Assembly: GCA_036365455.1 (NCBI GenBank)
Contig: JAWQUS010000008.1
Coordinates: 17,033,501-17,097,500, forward strand
Direction: 5' to 3'
DNA from: Macrosoma leucophasiata
Taxonomy: Eukaryota; Arthropoda; Insecta; Lepidoptera; Hedylidae
DNA: 64,000 nucleotides
In this document: piece after piece, positions 44,518-54,866 of the stretch
Position numbering within the stretch: position 1 is the first letter of the stretch
How the letters are laid out: every line of letters begins with the position of its first letter
Position numbers and translations under genes: made by a program
The notes under the pieces: generated by a model
What the model was told of the DNA's origin: nothing
The model's database searches: none
Seen by the model: the letters and a program-made list of their open reading frames with translations, nothing else

Positions 44518-44707
44518 ACTGGTGGTAGAGCTCCGGTGACGGAGCTCGCGGGCATAGGCACCACCGCATTACCTAATATACTTGCCGCTAAATGGTAGTG
44601 TTCAGCACTATCGTGTTCCGGTCAGGTGGTAATGTACGGCCCTGTAATTTCCGGCACAGAGGCATAACACCCAATGTCTGCAATGCTAATTTTATTACAT
44701 AAAAAAA
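44518..44707 (+). repeat. SINE-like family A with internal deletion
   Basis: Head intact (ACTGGTGGTAGAGCTCCGGT) to CACAGAGGCATAACACC, then a deletion of about 100 bp, then ATTACATAAAAAAATAAA. Confidence 0.8.
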
Positions 44708-45274
44708 TAAAATCTAAAAGATTAAGCGAGTATAGGATTTTTATGTCTGGAATAACTTTGTTTCTTTCATTCCATTGTCTTCAGTGAACGCGTACGATTT
44801 TCAGTATCGAATTTTAATTTTATTGCATTTTTGCATGCACTTTTTCATTAAATATTGTAAATTAATGGTTTAAATTATTTAATTTTGTACAATGAGTTCA
44901 ATTAAATATTTTAAATTAAACTTGTTGATTATCTAATGCGTTAAATGAAGGTAAGTATTTTATTTCTGCAAGCAACTATACAATAATGACAGCACAGTTC
45001 TCAATAATCAGACGGCACTGGCACCAGACACGATTTATACAAAAGCTTATACTATTAATTTCGGGGCGTCCTCGTTCTAAATCAGTTGTTATCGATGCTT
45101 TAAGTAATAATATAAATACTAAAGGCACGTTTGTAAGACTTTGTAGGGTTGACATTTTTATTTCATTCACCGAACTGGTAAACATCGAGCGAATTACCTA
45201 CTTTTAAATAAAAGTAGAAAAGAAGTGTGGCATTCTGAACTTTTTACTATTTCCTGTCAATTCCTTCATATTTT
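44708..45274. other. No recognised feature
   Basis: Short frames only. Confidence 0.4.
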
Positions 45275-45352
45275 CTTACATTTTAAACCTTCCCTCGGCT
45301 TCTAAAAACATTTGAATGTTTTTAGAAGCCGAGGGAAGGTTTAAAATGTAAG
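45275..45352. repeat. 36-bp perfect hairpin
   Basis: Arms 45275-45310 and 45317-45352 are perfect complements; 6-nt loop TTTGAA. Confidence 0.9.
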
Positions 45353-45354
45353 AT

Positions 45355-45430
45355 TAACCAAATTGGTCCAGCCGTTCTCGAGCTTTAGCGAGACTAACGA
45401 ACAGCAATTGATTTTTATATGTATAGAAGA
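45355..45430 (+). repeat. LINE-type 3' tail fragment
   Basis: TTGGTCCAGCCGTTCTCGAG and GAGACTAACGAACAGCAATT, ending in TTTTTATATGTATAG. This string is a common LINE 3' end in moth genomes. Confidence 0.55.
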
Positions 45431-45525
45431 AGGAGATAAAAGATAAATATAGATACCTTTACATACACATGTATGAAGTTATATTACGTAATGTTTACGA
45501 CAAGTCATCGGTCTATACCTAGTAG

Positions 45526-45700
45526 TAACACACGACCGGATTCGACCGGACCGAATCCGCCGAGCAAACCTCCTGCGAGTAGACCGCATCGGACTTGATA
45601 ATAATAATTCTGTCCCCCGGACTCCTCTGCACACGGCCAGATTTGGTTCGGAGCGTACTGAATCCGCTGTCCGCTGCGTACCAAATCCGGACGTGTGTTA
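45526..45700. repeat. MITE, 175 bp, with TAACACACG termini
   Basis: Terminal inverted repeats TAACACACGACCGGATTCG and (right, reversed) TAACACACGTCCGGATTTG; the interior has further CCGGATT/AATCCGG inversions. Confidence 0.6.
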
Positions 45701-47105
45701 AACTGACTGAATGACGGACAGAAGAGTGACGAAATTAATTTGGGCTTTTCGGTGATAAATCAATTGCCAATTATTTTTCAATTTATCGTGTCATAAAATA
45801 ATGAGAAACAATTAATTTCATGTATCCAATTTCATAATAAATATAATATATAACTACTAGCGTTCAGGTTTGAGACGACGTAGGTGTTAATCCGTGTCAC
45901 AGCAAGTGCCTCGCGTCGACTGCGCACCTGTAAGAAGCTGTGTTAAAAAGCCATTGTTCTGAAAATCACTTCAACTGTTCCCTTTTGTCAAGCCCATTCT
46001 CTCGGCCGACGATAAAAGCTTTGAACCTTCGTCTAATGGCGCAGCACATATCAACACAGCGTCAAACTATTTACAGAATACCTGTTCACTGTTCTAAGGC
46101 TCTAAGGAATAGTATTGTCCACTGTCAATAATCATTTGGTTGTTACAAATCGCTCGTTGTTTAGTTCAGTCTTTTCTATAACTTTAGACAAATAATAGAA
46201 TGTAAAAAGTGAAAAAAAAAATCTTAATGCATGTTTGGGAAGGTACTCATCACGTACCTATCTCTGCCCATAGGCTCTGCCAGGATTTTTTTCAGGTAGG
46301 TGCATCTGTATCTACACATTATATTAACTTATATAAAATATAGAACTATACATGTATACCTCGAGGGTATCTCTAACGTCCACGACAAAATGGCCGATTC
46401 AATGCACACAGCGCGATAATATATTTGCCACCTATCTTTTTTACTCCAATGGATAGAAATCTTCAGTCACGATCATGCGGTATCCGGCCCTTCTAGCTAA
46501 ACAATAATAAACGTTACAATTGTGTTAGCGCGGGCTTAAAGGGATAAAGCATTAGGTAAGCCGACCTCATGAAAATAAAGTGCCTGTTTTTAAAATATAA
46601 CACAAGGGGTCATGCATGCGTGAAAAATACCTTTCTATCCTACTTATTATGCCATATCCTAATGCTTAGAAAAAAATATTATTATATTGAGTATTTTCCT
46701 TTATGCAAACCTAAATAAACGTAAGGTCGACTAACTGGCATATTATTCTTTAGGGTTCCGAAGCTGGCAAACGAGTCTCTGTACGTTTTTAAAATAAACA
46801 TTAAATAATAAAATTGTAGTTAACACTTTGATTATCATAAATACTATATAATTATTCAATAGGTACCTAGACCTATTGAATTATTATTATAATTATATGT
46901 CATTTACTATAGCTAGCTTGTAAACTGACAATGCAAAAGTGTCCTTCTAAACCATTAATAATTGGAAATAAATATTTGAAGTTTACAGTTTGCGAGTACT
47001 TTCAGTCGGGACTGGAAAATGGGTAAAGTTCGAAAATAAGAAATTTTTTAATTTAAAAAAATCTGGTTTAGGGGACCAAGCGTTCATCAAAGGTAAGTAG
47101 ATGTA
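45701..47105. other. No recognised feature
   Basis: AT-rich; a small inverted TTCAATAGG/CCTATTGAA near 46855-46882. Nothing else recognised. Confidence 0.4.
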
Positions 47106-47515
47106 AATAGGCTGCAGTCATCACTGTGACTGTAATCAATGTGAACAGCATGGTAGTTTGCCACTTAACATTAAAAAAAGTACCTTATGTCAGTATCTAC
47201 CTATTCCGCCCTAGTATATTTTATGTCATGAAGTGGCCAACAAGAACCTTACTTTAATAATTATGATATGTGTATACTACAGTAAATATACACAGACTCC
47301 ATTCAGAATCCCACTGCATTCTATAAACATCTACACCAAAACCAGAGATTTTAATGTAGATGGGTTGGCACTCCAGAGGTCTAAGTTGTTATACCTCTGT
47401 GCCAGAAATTATAGGACCGTACATTACCTACCACCTGATCGTTCACAATGCGATTTAGCGGCAGGCCGATTGTAACAAGTGATTACTATGTAATGCGGTG
47501 GTGCCTATCATGATT
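47106..47515. repeat. Two diverged SINE-like family A copies in opposite orientation
   Basis: 47106-47175 is a plus-oriented tail (AATAGGCTGCAGTCATCACT..TTTGCCACTT). 47365-47515 is a minus-oriented head half (CCTCTGTGCCAGAAATTA..GGTAATGCGGTGG-like). Confidence 0.6.
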
Positions 47516-48136
47516 TCATCTTGTAAGAACAATTGTAATTGTACAATTAGGTTGAAAGCATTAACAAAACGATAATCGCTTTCATTTTCATAAAGATGGC
47601 AAAAGTAAAACACACCGTCAGCGATTTTGTATTTACAAACGTTAGGTAGACACGAAATAACAAAATCAAATCAAATAGGTATGAGACGACCCAAGCGACC
47701 AATTAATACGGTTGGACCGTTGATATGCCGTTCTAACATGTATGGTTTCTTGGATCCTCACATGCGTGTTCACTGTAACAAGTGTATGAGTCCACTGCTT
47801 GTGAAATCTTAGGTACCGTCCGTTTGAATGTTAAAGATTTTTAGAGACAGAGTAGTATTCCTGACTGACTCGAATGCAGAGTCAGGCTTTGGCTCCATGC
47901 CAATGACCTACAAAATATTTCGTAGCTACGTGTTCTTCCTTCACCTAAATAAGGCGACATTTTGGAACCAAATCACTTAGGGATAGCGGTGGAGCTATAT
48001 CAATAATACAAATAGACAACGACCTGAATTCTTCGCTAGCATGTTACAGTGAACCTGTTATCGTGGTACTTAAGGTATGTACCACGATATTTAGGAAACA
48101 TTCCATAAATCAAATTGTTTGTGTTTATTAAATAGG
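47516..48136. other. No recognised feature
   Basis: Nothing recognised apart from a small GTGGTACTTAAGGTATGTACCAC inversion near 48065-48087. Confidence 0.4.
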
Positions 48137-48195
48137 TACTAGATTCCTCTTTGACGGCGTTCATAATATTAACGTCGTCAAAGAGGAATCTAGTA
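48137..48195. repeat. 25-bp-arm hairpin
   Basis: Arms 48137-48161 and 48171-48195 pair with one mismatch; 9-nt loop. Confidence 0.85.
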
Positions 48196-48247
48196 CGGAT
48201 CAGAGACTATAAGTATACGAACTTCATATATTTATAGTCTAAGATCA

Positions 48248-48653
48248 GAATCTAGGTCGACCTTCAACTATCTTTTTATCGAATCGAACATTGTTTTTAT
48301 CAAATTTCATACATAAACAAACACGTCTTGCGTGTATTGCCTATCAAAATATGTTCATATATTTCTATACCTACTTACTTGTGTGTTTACAGCATACCAG
48401 ATAGCCATGAAAGTAAATACGTAGGCAAGAAATACATCATAGACCTATTTCATATGTTTAAAATTTTAGTTTCAAACACATTTGATTGGTCAACAAATGG
48501 GTGAACCTAGTTAAATTTTCTTTCTTATTAGTGATAGCTATGAACGCGTATTGTTATGCAATACATGCAAGACGTGTTTGTTTATGTATGTAATTTGATA
48601 ATAAAAACAATGTTTCATTCGGTAAACAGATAGGTGAAGGTCCACCTAGATTC
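48248..48653. repeat. Fold-back element with about 105-bp arms
   Basis: Arms 48248-48352 and 48549-48653 are imperfect reverse complements (shared CATACATAAACAAACACGTC and GAATCTAGGT), with about 195 bp between. No coding content; a MITE-like fold-back. Confidence 0.75.
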
Positions 48654-49668
48654 GGCTACCCTACTATTAGCAGAGAAATACTACGTAAAGAATGGACACT
48701 TCGACGTACCCCGGATTTCCCCGCATCAACCAACCTGCTCCCCTCTTATGGGCGACGGTTGGGATTTTCTATTATACGTGCTACGCACACAGGTGCACGT
48801 GTAAATACACGTCACTGATTGATATCTGTGTAATAGAGACCAAATAAAACGTTTGTATGGAATTTTGGCGGAGTGTCCGCGGTGTGCTATTAGGTAGGTT
48901 TGTAATATTATGTCGTATGGTATGGGAGGGAAGGATTTGGAATAAGTATTTATAAAATTGACACTTCCAGCGTAAAAGTATAAAACTGTTGAAGACCCTT
49001 TTTAGCGAAGAAATATCTTGAAAAGGTAATATCTTCGTCGTTAAAGTAATTTAGGTAACCATTTTTTCTTCTGTATCTAATGATTAAACTTGGTTCTTAC
49101 GTAAATTCCAAAATTGAATATTGTCGCATAAGTGCGAGTCAGTTATGATACTAAGTTCAATGGAGGTGTGAAAATGTTGTGTATAAGCATTTTAATTCTA
49201 TAATTCAAATCCAAGAAGAATTGTGATTAAAATCAATAGATAGGTACGTATTTCGAGCAAATAAGTTATTTACCCAAGGAGCACCGTCGGAACTTTGCCA
49301 ATAAATAATGTTTTGTCAAGCTAAAGGATTGACACGAAATTAATATGGCGTACACCTTGTTGTAAAGTTTCTTTTCACCTAATTCGCGTTACACAGTTTG
49401 TGGCAACTTTGACAATATTATTTACATTTGGAGCCACGCAATGACACGTGACGACAATATAAACGAAAATTTCGTGACTTGAATGAAATTGCGGATGAAA
49501 ATGGAAAGTGATTCGCATTGTTTAACACTGTTTTCCGTTAACGTGCGGTATCTGATTCGGCGGTCGTCATCAATGTTTTATGAAGCCCCAACTTTTTATG
49601 CCGCCGCGCCGCGCCGCCTGAAAGTGAAAAGGATCTTCGTGTTGCGCAAATATAAAACTTTATAATAA
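48654..49668. other. No recognised feature
   Basis: Nothing recognised. Confidence 0.4.
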
Positions 49669-49670
49669 TA

Positions 49671-50955
49671 TTAGGTTGGGGAAAAATATTCTTCGCATTT
49701 TTTAAGATAATTCAAAACATTTTTTAATATAGTTTATTTAAATTTAACTAAAGTATGTATGTACCATTTTGTTCGATAATCTTTTGCCATCTTGTAGGTA
49801 GGGACATGATCCCATTGCTATAAAAATTTTGGGACTTCTCATCAAAATACCGCGACAAGTGGATTTGGCAGTCCTCTCGTGATGTTAACCTAACATTGCA
49901 TAAAGAATTCTGAAGAGACCGAAACAGGTGGAAATCTGAAGGTGCAAGGTCAGGACTATACGGCGGATGCATTAACACCTCCCAGCCAAACTCTCTTAAT
50001 TTTTGCTGAGTGGCTATAGATATGTGAGGTCTAGCGTTATCATGATGAAACACCACACCCCTTCTGTTGATCAATTCCGGCCGGTTTCTCTCAACTTCTT
50101 GCTTTAATCTCATCAGTTGTTCGCAGTAGAGTTCAGAATCGATAATCCTGCCTGGTGGTAATAGCTCATAATGAATAATGCCCTTCCAATCCCACCACAC
50201 ACACAACATCACCGTATTGCGAGTTAACCCGGGTTTCGCCACAGTCTGTGAAGCCTGACCGGCCTTTGACCACGACCTTTTTCGCACGTTCTTGTCGTAC
50301 GTGATCCACTTTTCATCACCAGTTATCAGCTTCTTCAAAAATGATTCGGTTTCATTACGTCGTAATAAAGAATCACAAATGAGTACACGGTTCATTAGGT
50401 TTCTTTCAGTGAGCTCGTGAGGTACCCAAATATCGAGCTTTTTTTTGTACCCAGCTTTTTTCAAATGCGCCAAAACCGTTTTGTGATCAATTCTCAGTTC
50501 TTCAGCTACGTCGTAACTACTGATATGTCGATCTTGCTCCACTTTTTCAAAAATGGCATCCATTTCATCCGTAATAGGGCGACCCGAGCGAGGTACATCT
50601 TTGACATCAAAATTTCCGGATTGAAAACGCTTAAACCAAATTTGTGCTACTCTCACAGACACTGCACTAGGTCCATAAACATCGCAAATTTTTTTCGCTG
50701 CTTGAGTTGCATTTTTACCTTTTTCGTAGTAAAATTTTAAAATGTATCGAAATTCTTCATTAGATTCACTCATCTTGACAGTAGGAAAAACAAATGAAAA
50801 TCACACATTTGCCTAATTAGAATTTGGAATTATGTTCTTTAAAATTTTAACTTTCAATGATACCAAAACCAGCCAGATACAAATACTACAGCCAAAGAGA
50901 TTTTATTACAAGTTCATACATACTATAATGCGAAAAGACTTTTTCCCCAACCTTT
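49671..50955 (-). mobile_element. Full-length mariner transposon, 1,285 bp
   Basis: Terminal inverted repeats: left TTAGGTTGGGGAAAAATATT, right (reversed) AAAGGTTGGGGAAAAAGTCT; they continue alike to CGCATT at about 28-30 bp with a few differences. TA dinucleotides flank both ends (49669-49670 and 50956-50957). Length and structure are those of a complete mariner, and the transposase frame is uninterrupted. Confidence 0.93.
49748..50773 (-). CDS. mariner transposase (DD34D), intact frame
   Basis: 341 aa, close to the usual 345 or so. The N-terminal half holds two helix-turn-helix units that bind the inverted repeats (about 5-55 and 75-110), with RSGRP between them. The linker motif WVPHEL is at 116-121. 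The catalytic triad is D153 (TGDEKW), D245 (HHDNARPH) and D280 (YSPDLAPSD), with exactly 34 residues between the last two, defining mariner. It cuts and pastes the element at TA sites in the nucleus. No stop or frameshift was seen. Activity cannot be judged from sequence alone; differences between the two inverted repeats may matter. The ATG at 50773 is preceded by about 180 bp of 5' leader within the element. Confidence 0.95.
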   Translation of the reverse strand: MSESNEEFRYILKFYYEKGKNATQAAKKICDVYGPSAVSVRVAQIWFKRFQSGNFDVKDVPRSGRPITDEMDAIFEKVEQDRHISSYDVAEELRIDHKTVLAHLKKAGYKKKLDIWVPHELTERNLMNRVLICDSLLRRNETESFLKKLITGDEKWITYDKNVRKRSWSKAGQASQTVAKPGLTRNTVMLCVWWDWKGIIHYELLPPGRIIDSELYCEQLMRLKQEVERNRPELINRRGVVFHHDNARPHISIATQQKLREFGWEVLMHPPYSPDLAPSDFHLFRSLQNSLCNVRLTSREDCQIHLSRYFDEKSQNFYSNGIMSLPTRWQKIIEQNGTYIL

Positions 50956-51008
50956 TATTTAGATTTTGCTCGGTTAAGAATAAAACAATAAAACTTAATT
51001 AGTAAATT

Positions 51009-51294
51009 TATTAAGGCTGGGTTGAATCATCTTACTCTAACTTTAACAAATTTGTTAAAATAGGTACAAGTCAGGCAAAAAAATTGCTGCACTATTTGCA
51101 GATTGTTAAATGACGTCATTACTTTAACCATAAATTAAAGTGATTGTGTGCCTGGGTTGCATCAAGATATTTTGTTAAAGTTGTAACATTTCACATCCTC
51201 CTCCAACTTAAAGAAATCTGTTAAAGTTAGAGAAAGGATGTGAAATGTTACAATTACTTTAACTTTAACAAATATTGTGGTGTAACCCATGCTT
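51009..51294. repeat. Fold-back MITE (CCTGGGTTGCA termini) and a related half copy
   Basis: 51151-51294 is a hairpin element: left GCCTGGGTTGCATCAAG and right, reversed, AAGCATGGGTTACACCAC, with inner arms GTAACATTTCACATCCT/AGGATGTGAAATGTTAC. 51009-51060 (AGGCTGGGTTGAATCATC..) looks like a single left arm of a cousin. Confidence 0.7.
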
Positions 51295-52483
51295 AAAGTC
51301 AAATATATCTCAAATATTGTAAGGTGCTTCATTCAGGCGTCTACCAGTCGCTGTTATTAATATCGAGCAAAAAATACATGTTTGTTATATGGTAACCCCC
51401 GTTAAATAACAATGTTATATGTTTTTAATACTTGTTGTCATAGCAGCAACAGAAATATATCATCTGTGAAAATTTTGACTCTGTAGCAATCAAGGTTCAT
51501 GAAATGCAGCCTGGTGGCGGAAATACAGACATACGAACAGTGTTATTCGTATAATAACCCTAAAAATCGGTTGGTAAGTTTTTGAAGCAGAGCCTCCCCA
51601 TTCCATTGTGGTTACCTCATTCATGTAAAATATAGTTGAGTAACTGCCACTAGGAATCATGAAATGCCGGTAGGAGGTTGTCGGGCAGAGAGCCTGGTAT
51701 CTGACCTGAGATCTATGCCCCCTCCAAACGTTAAATATATGTCATCTAGATACATAATTGACAACATTTCAAATTTGACACGACCCTAAAAGAAAAATAC
51801 CGTTTCATTGTTTTTCTTTCCTGAGTTCAAATATATATTTTTTGTATTTTTTCATTTCTTAATTTCTGTGAAAAAAAAATAAAAAGGAAAAACATGTGAT
51901 GACGTCACTTATATGGTGGAATGAAGTAGTTACCATTGCTTATCTTTAGATGAAAACATTATTGTTACATACTCCGTGACAAGATGTGTCAAATTGATAC
52001 GGATACGTCAATACTATACTTTGAGTATAAAACTAGGAAGTAGGGATGGTGATCCGAGACCTGAGATCGATTAATCGGAAAAGCGATCTTTAGGAACCAA
52101 AAAATCGGTTCTTATTTAAATAATTATAATAATTTATTTAAATCGATCCACAGTACCGGATTGATCTAGTGAAAAATCGAAGATCGATCTTTTTGGTTAA
52201 TTCACATAGGGACATATGAAACATACAGATCATAAGATTTAACGTTTAAACGTGAGTATAGGAAGCATTATATAAGCATTGAACGCTATTGAGTTGCTTT
52301 TTTTTTGGTCGTCTGTTTTTCTTGAAATTTAGTTTTACATATCCCAAATCAAAAATATCACTACTGTTTCATTAATAGTTTTTTTTGTTTTTTTGTTATT
52401 GTTGCGGTGTCACGGAGCTCAATAATCTGAGCTACACCAACTAACCGCCGCGCCGTTATCTTGCAATAGTACTATCTGAATAG
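51295..52483. other. No recognised feature
   Basis: AT-rich, with an inverted and directly repeated set of GATCGAT motifs near 52065-52190; nothing else recognised. Confidence 0.4.
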
Positions 52484-52529
52484 ATTCTATATTAGCACCT
52501 AAATTGCAATTTAGGTGCTAATATAGAAT
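52484..52529. repeat. Perfect 46-bp palindrome without loop
   Basis: ATTCTATATTAGCACCTAAA-TTG is followed directly by its exact reverse complement. Confidence 0.9.
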
Positions 52530-52896
52530 GGCTGGCGAAGCCGGTACTGGCTGCTAGTATATGATGTAGATATTGTACAAATGACAAAGTTATGAATGAT
52601 TGCGGTTTTGATAAAAATTATACTGGTAAGTAAACATTCATTTGAATATTACGAATTCTGAAAACTTCGGAAACTTCATAGGCGAGTCCAAATCGCACTT
52701 GGCCGACGCACTAACTTATTGCACATGAGTAAATATGTAGGTAAATACTAATGGCAAAAGCAAAAAGTATTAAAATTAAGCTTAAACCATGGCCTACCAA
52801 GCTGGCCATGCGGAACGATTCTAGCACGTTCAGTTGATAACATGGTATTTTTTTGTAAGTTTCATCAAATGGGTTTGTACCGTTCACCCTATCTAG

Positions 52897-53342
52897 TAAG
52901 CCTGGGTTGCACCGCGACTTTTGTTATAGTTAAAGTTATTGTAACATTTACTGGTGGTAGAGCTCCAGTGACGGTGCTCGCGGGCGTAGGCACCACCGCA
53001 TTACCTAATATACTTGCCGCTAAATGGTAGTGTTCAGCACTATCGTGTTCCGGTCAGGTGGTAATGTACGGCCCTGTAATTTCCGGCACAGAGGCATAAC
53101 ACCTTAGGCCTCAGGAGTGGTAACGCATCTGCATTTTGACCTCGGTCTTTGAGTGGATGTCTATAGGCTGCAGTCATCACTTAACATCAATGTGAACTGC
53201 ATGCTTGTTTGCCACTTCCATTACATAAAAAAAAAAAATCACATCCTTTTCTAACTTAAAGAAATCTGTTAAAGTAAGCGCAGGATGTGAAATGTTACAA
53301 TAACTTTAACTTTTACAAAAGTCGTGGTGCAACCCAGGCTTA
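52897..53342. repeat. Fold-back MITE interrupted by a SINE
   Basis: Termini TAAGCCTGGGTTGCACC and GGTGCAACCCAGGCTTA are perfect inverted repeats. Inner arms GTTAAAGTTATTGTAACATTT-like also match. Same family as 51151-51294; the SINE at 52950-53238 splits it. Confidence 0.85.
52950..53238 (+). repeat. SINE-like family A, full length, inside a MITE
   Basis: Complete from ACTGGTGGTAGAGCTCCAGT to ATTACAT plus a 12-A run. The uninterrupted MITE shows the target as GTAACATTT^CACATCC; at most a single T is duplicated. Confidence 0.85.
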
Positions 53343-53617
53343 GTGTAGGAACGTAAAGCCGCCGGCGGCTAGACACAATTGAAAATCAATTTTCATATTT
53401 TTCTCGTGACATAAAGTCTTTGATCTGATACTTTTTGTTTGCAAATCCTTTGTCTGCTCATTTGGTAGTTACCGTAACGTTAATATCTACCCTCATTAAA
53501 CGCACTTTAATCAGCGATTAGCTAAAAAGATCTTTTATCTTTCTCGACTGGAATAGAATGATTTAGATGGAAAGAGACAAAACATTGATTACATAGTAGG
53601 TATAATTATTTTTTACG
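53343..53617. other. No recognised feature
   Basis: Nothing recognised. Confidence 0.4.
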
Positions 53618-54000
53618 TTACTTCATGCCCTTGTAAGAGTAGGCAGGAGGTAAATATCTGCTTCCATGGTAGTGTTCAGTACTAACGTGTTTTGGTGAGA
53701 TGGTAATGTATGACCCCGTTAAAGCTATCTTAGAGACATAACAACAAAGACATAAGGTCTAAGGGGTGCAAATGTATCTGCATGAATTCAGTTTTTTTTG
53801 TGTCACATAGCATACTTGTGAACAGGAAGGATGTTTGCCACTGTCGTTATATAAATAAAATAAATGCCAACACTAACGATTCGCTACAATACGTTTTTGT
53901 TTCATGTTATAGGTGGCGAGCTTATTGATATCTCCGGCACACCGAACTTCGAGTGTGGCGGAGGGAAACTTCAGAAATAGGAAAAATCTCCAGCGTACCT
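53618..54000 (-). repeat. tRNA-headed SINE, family B, split by a family A SINE
   Basis: Tail part 53618-53660 (ACGTTACTTCATGCCCTTG..GGTAAATATCTGC) and body part 53866-54000 (TTATAGGTGGCGAGCTTATT..GGAAACTTCAGAAATAGG) are the two halves of one element; the tRNA-like head is gone. Confidence 0.65.
53664..53865 (+). repeat. SINE-like family A nested in a family B SINE
   Basis: GGTAGTGTTCAGTACTAACG through ATGTTTGCCACTGTCG to ATAAATAAAATAAA; head truncated, body diverged. Confidence 0.6.
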
Positions 54001-54006
54001 ATAAGT

Positions 54007-54330
54007 GAGCGGCTGGTGTAGATCGTAAGCGATCTACTCGGTTAAGCATTACGGGCGTGGTCGGGTGTGTGAGGGGTGACCGCTAGTAGCAAATTAAAAA
54101 TGCGTGTTTCCGTGCTTCGGAGGGCATTTAAAGCCGTCGGTCCCGGTTGCTATCGATAGATAGCAGTCGTTAAACCTTGTCGGAGGCCTTATTAGGCCTA
54201 TAAGGGCGGTTTGAAAACATCCGACAGTCTGCATTGGAGCAGCGTGGTGGAGTAAGCTCCAGGCCTCCCCCCAAAAAGGGGACAGACTCGTGCCCAGCAG
54301 TGGGACGTATAATGGGTTGCCATTATTATA
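54007..54330 (+). repeat. 5S rRNA-headed SINE, copy 1
   Basis: The first about 75 bp (CGGTTAAGCATTACGGGCGT..GGGGTGACCGC) resemble the internal promoter half of 5S rRNA (TTAAGCA, CGGGCGCGGT, GGGTGACCGC). The body continues GGTCCCGGTTGCTATCGATA and ends GTGCCCAGCAGTGGGACGTA and TAATGGGTTGCC, a common lepidopteran SINE/LINE end. Confidence 0.75.
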
Positions 54331-54589
54331 CATAAGTGATTTGTTACTTAACCATGCCCTACTTCAGTTCTGTTCCTGTGCGATTTCGTCTGTGAGTATT
54401 TTAACTGTTGTTAACTTATAATCCTTTTGCGACACTGGCATCTTAGGGACGTTTGGTGCTGTAGAGCACGCAGACGACGTCGCGGGCAGCAGCTAGTTAG
54501 CAATAAAGATAATACTTGAAATGTAGATGTGCCTAATACCTAAACTAAACGTATCATAATGTGCTACAAAATTCTTCTATAATATTATT
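54331..54589. other. Spacer with a LINE-tail remnant
   Basis: 54460-54497 ends GTCGCGGGCAGCAGCTAGTT; nothing else recognised. Confidence 0.4.
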
Positions 54590-54866
54590 TTTTAGTTTTG
54601 TCATGAAGTGACAAACATGCACACAGTTCACATGGACCGTAAGTGAATATCTAGTAATAGTACATTGTCGCCTATAAACATAATAATCAGGAATTTCATT
54701 GAATTAAGCTTACAAAGGCATCTCTATGTCGCAAATTACAAGGCCATAAATTAACCACCTGACCGGAACACGATAGCGCTGAACACTACCGTTTAGAAGC
54801 AAGAAGATTAGGTAATGCGGTGGTGCCTACGCCCGAAAGTTTCCCCGGAGATCTGCCACCAGTAAA
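54590..54866 (-). repeat. SINE-like family A, diverged
   Basis: GTGACAAACATGCACACAG, ACCTGACCGGAACACGATAG and ATCTGCCACCAGTAA mark the family; the middle is poorly kept. Confidence 0.7.

Noticed and set aside
45940..46131. Small open frame at 45.9 kb as a host gene
   Set aside because: No domain, signal peptide or splice context; composition is no different from random open frames.
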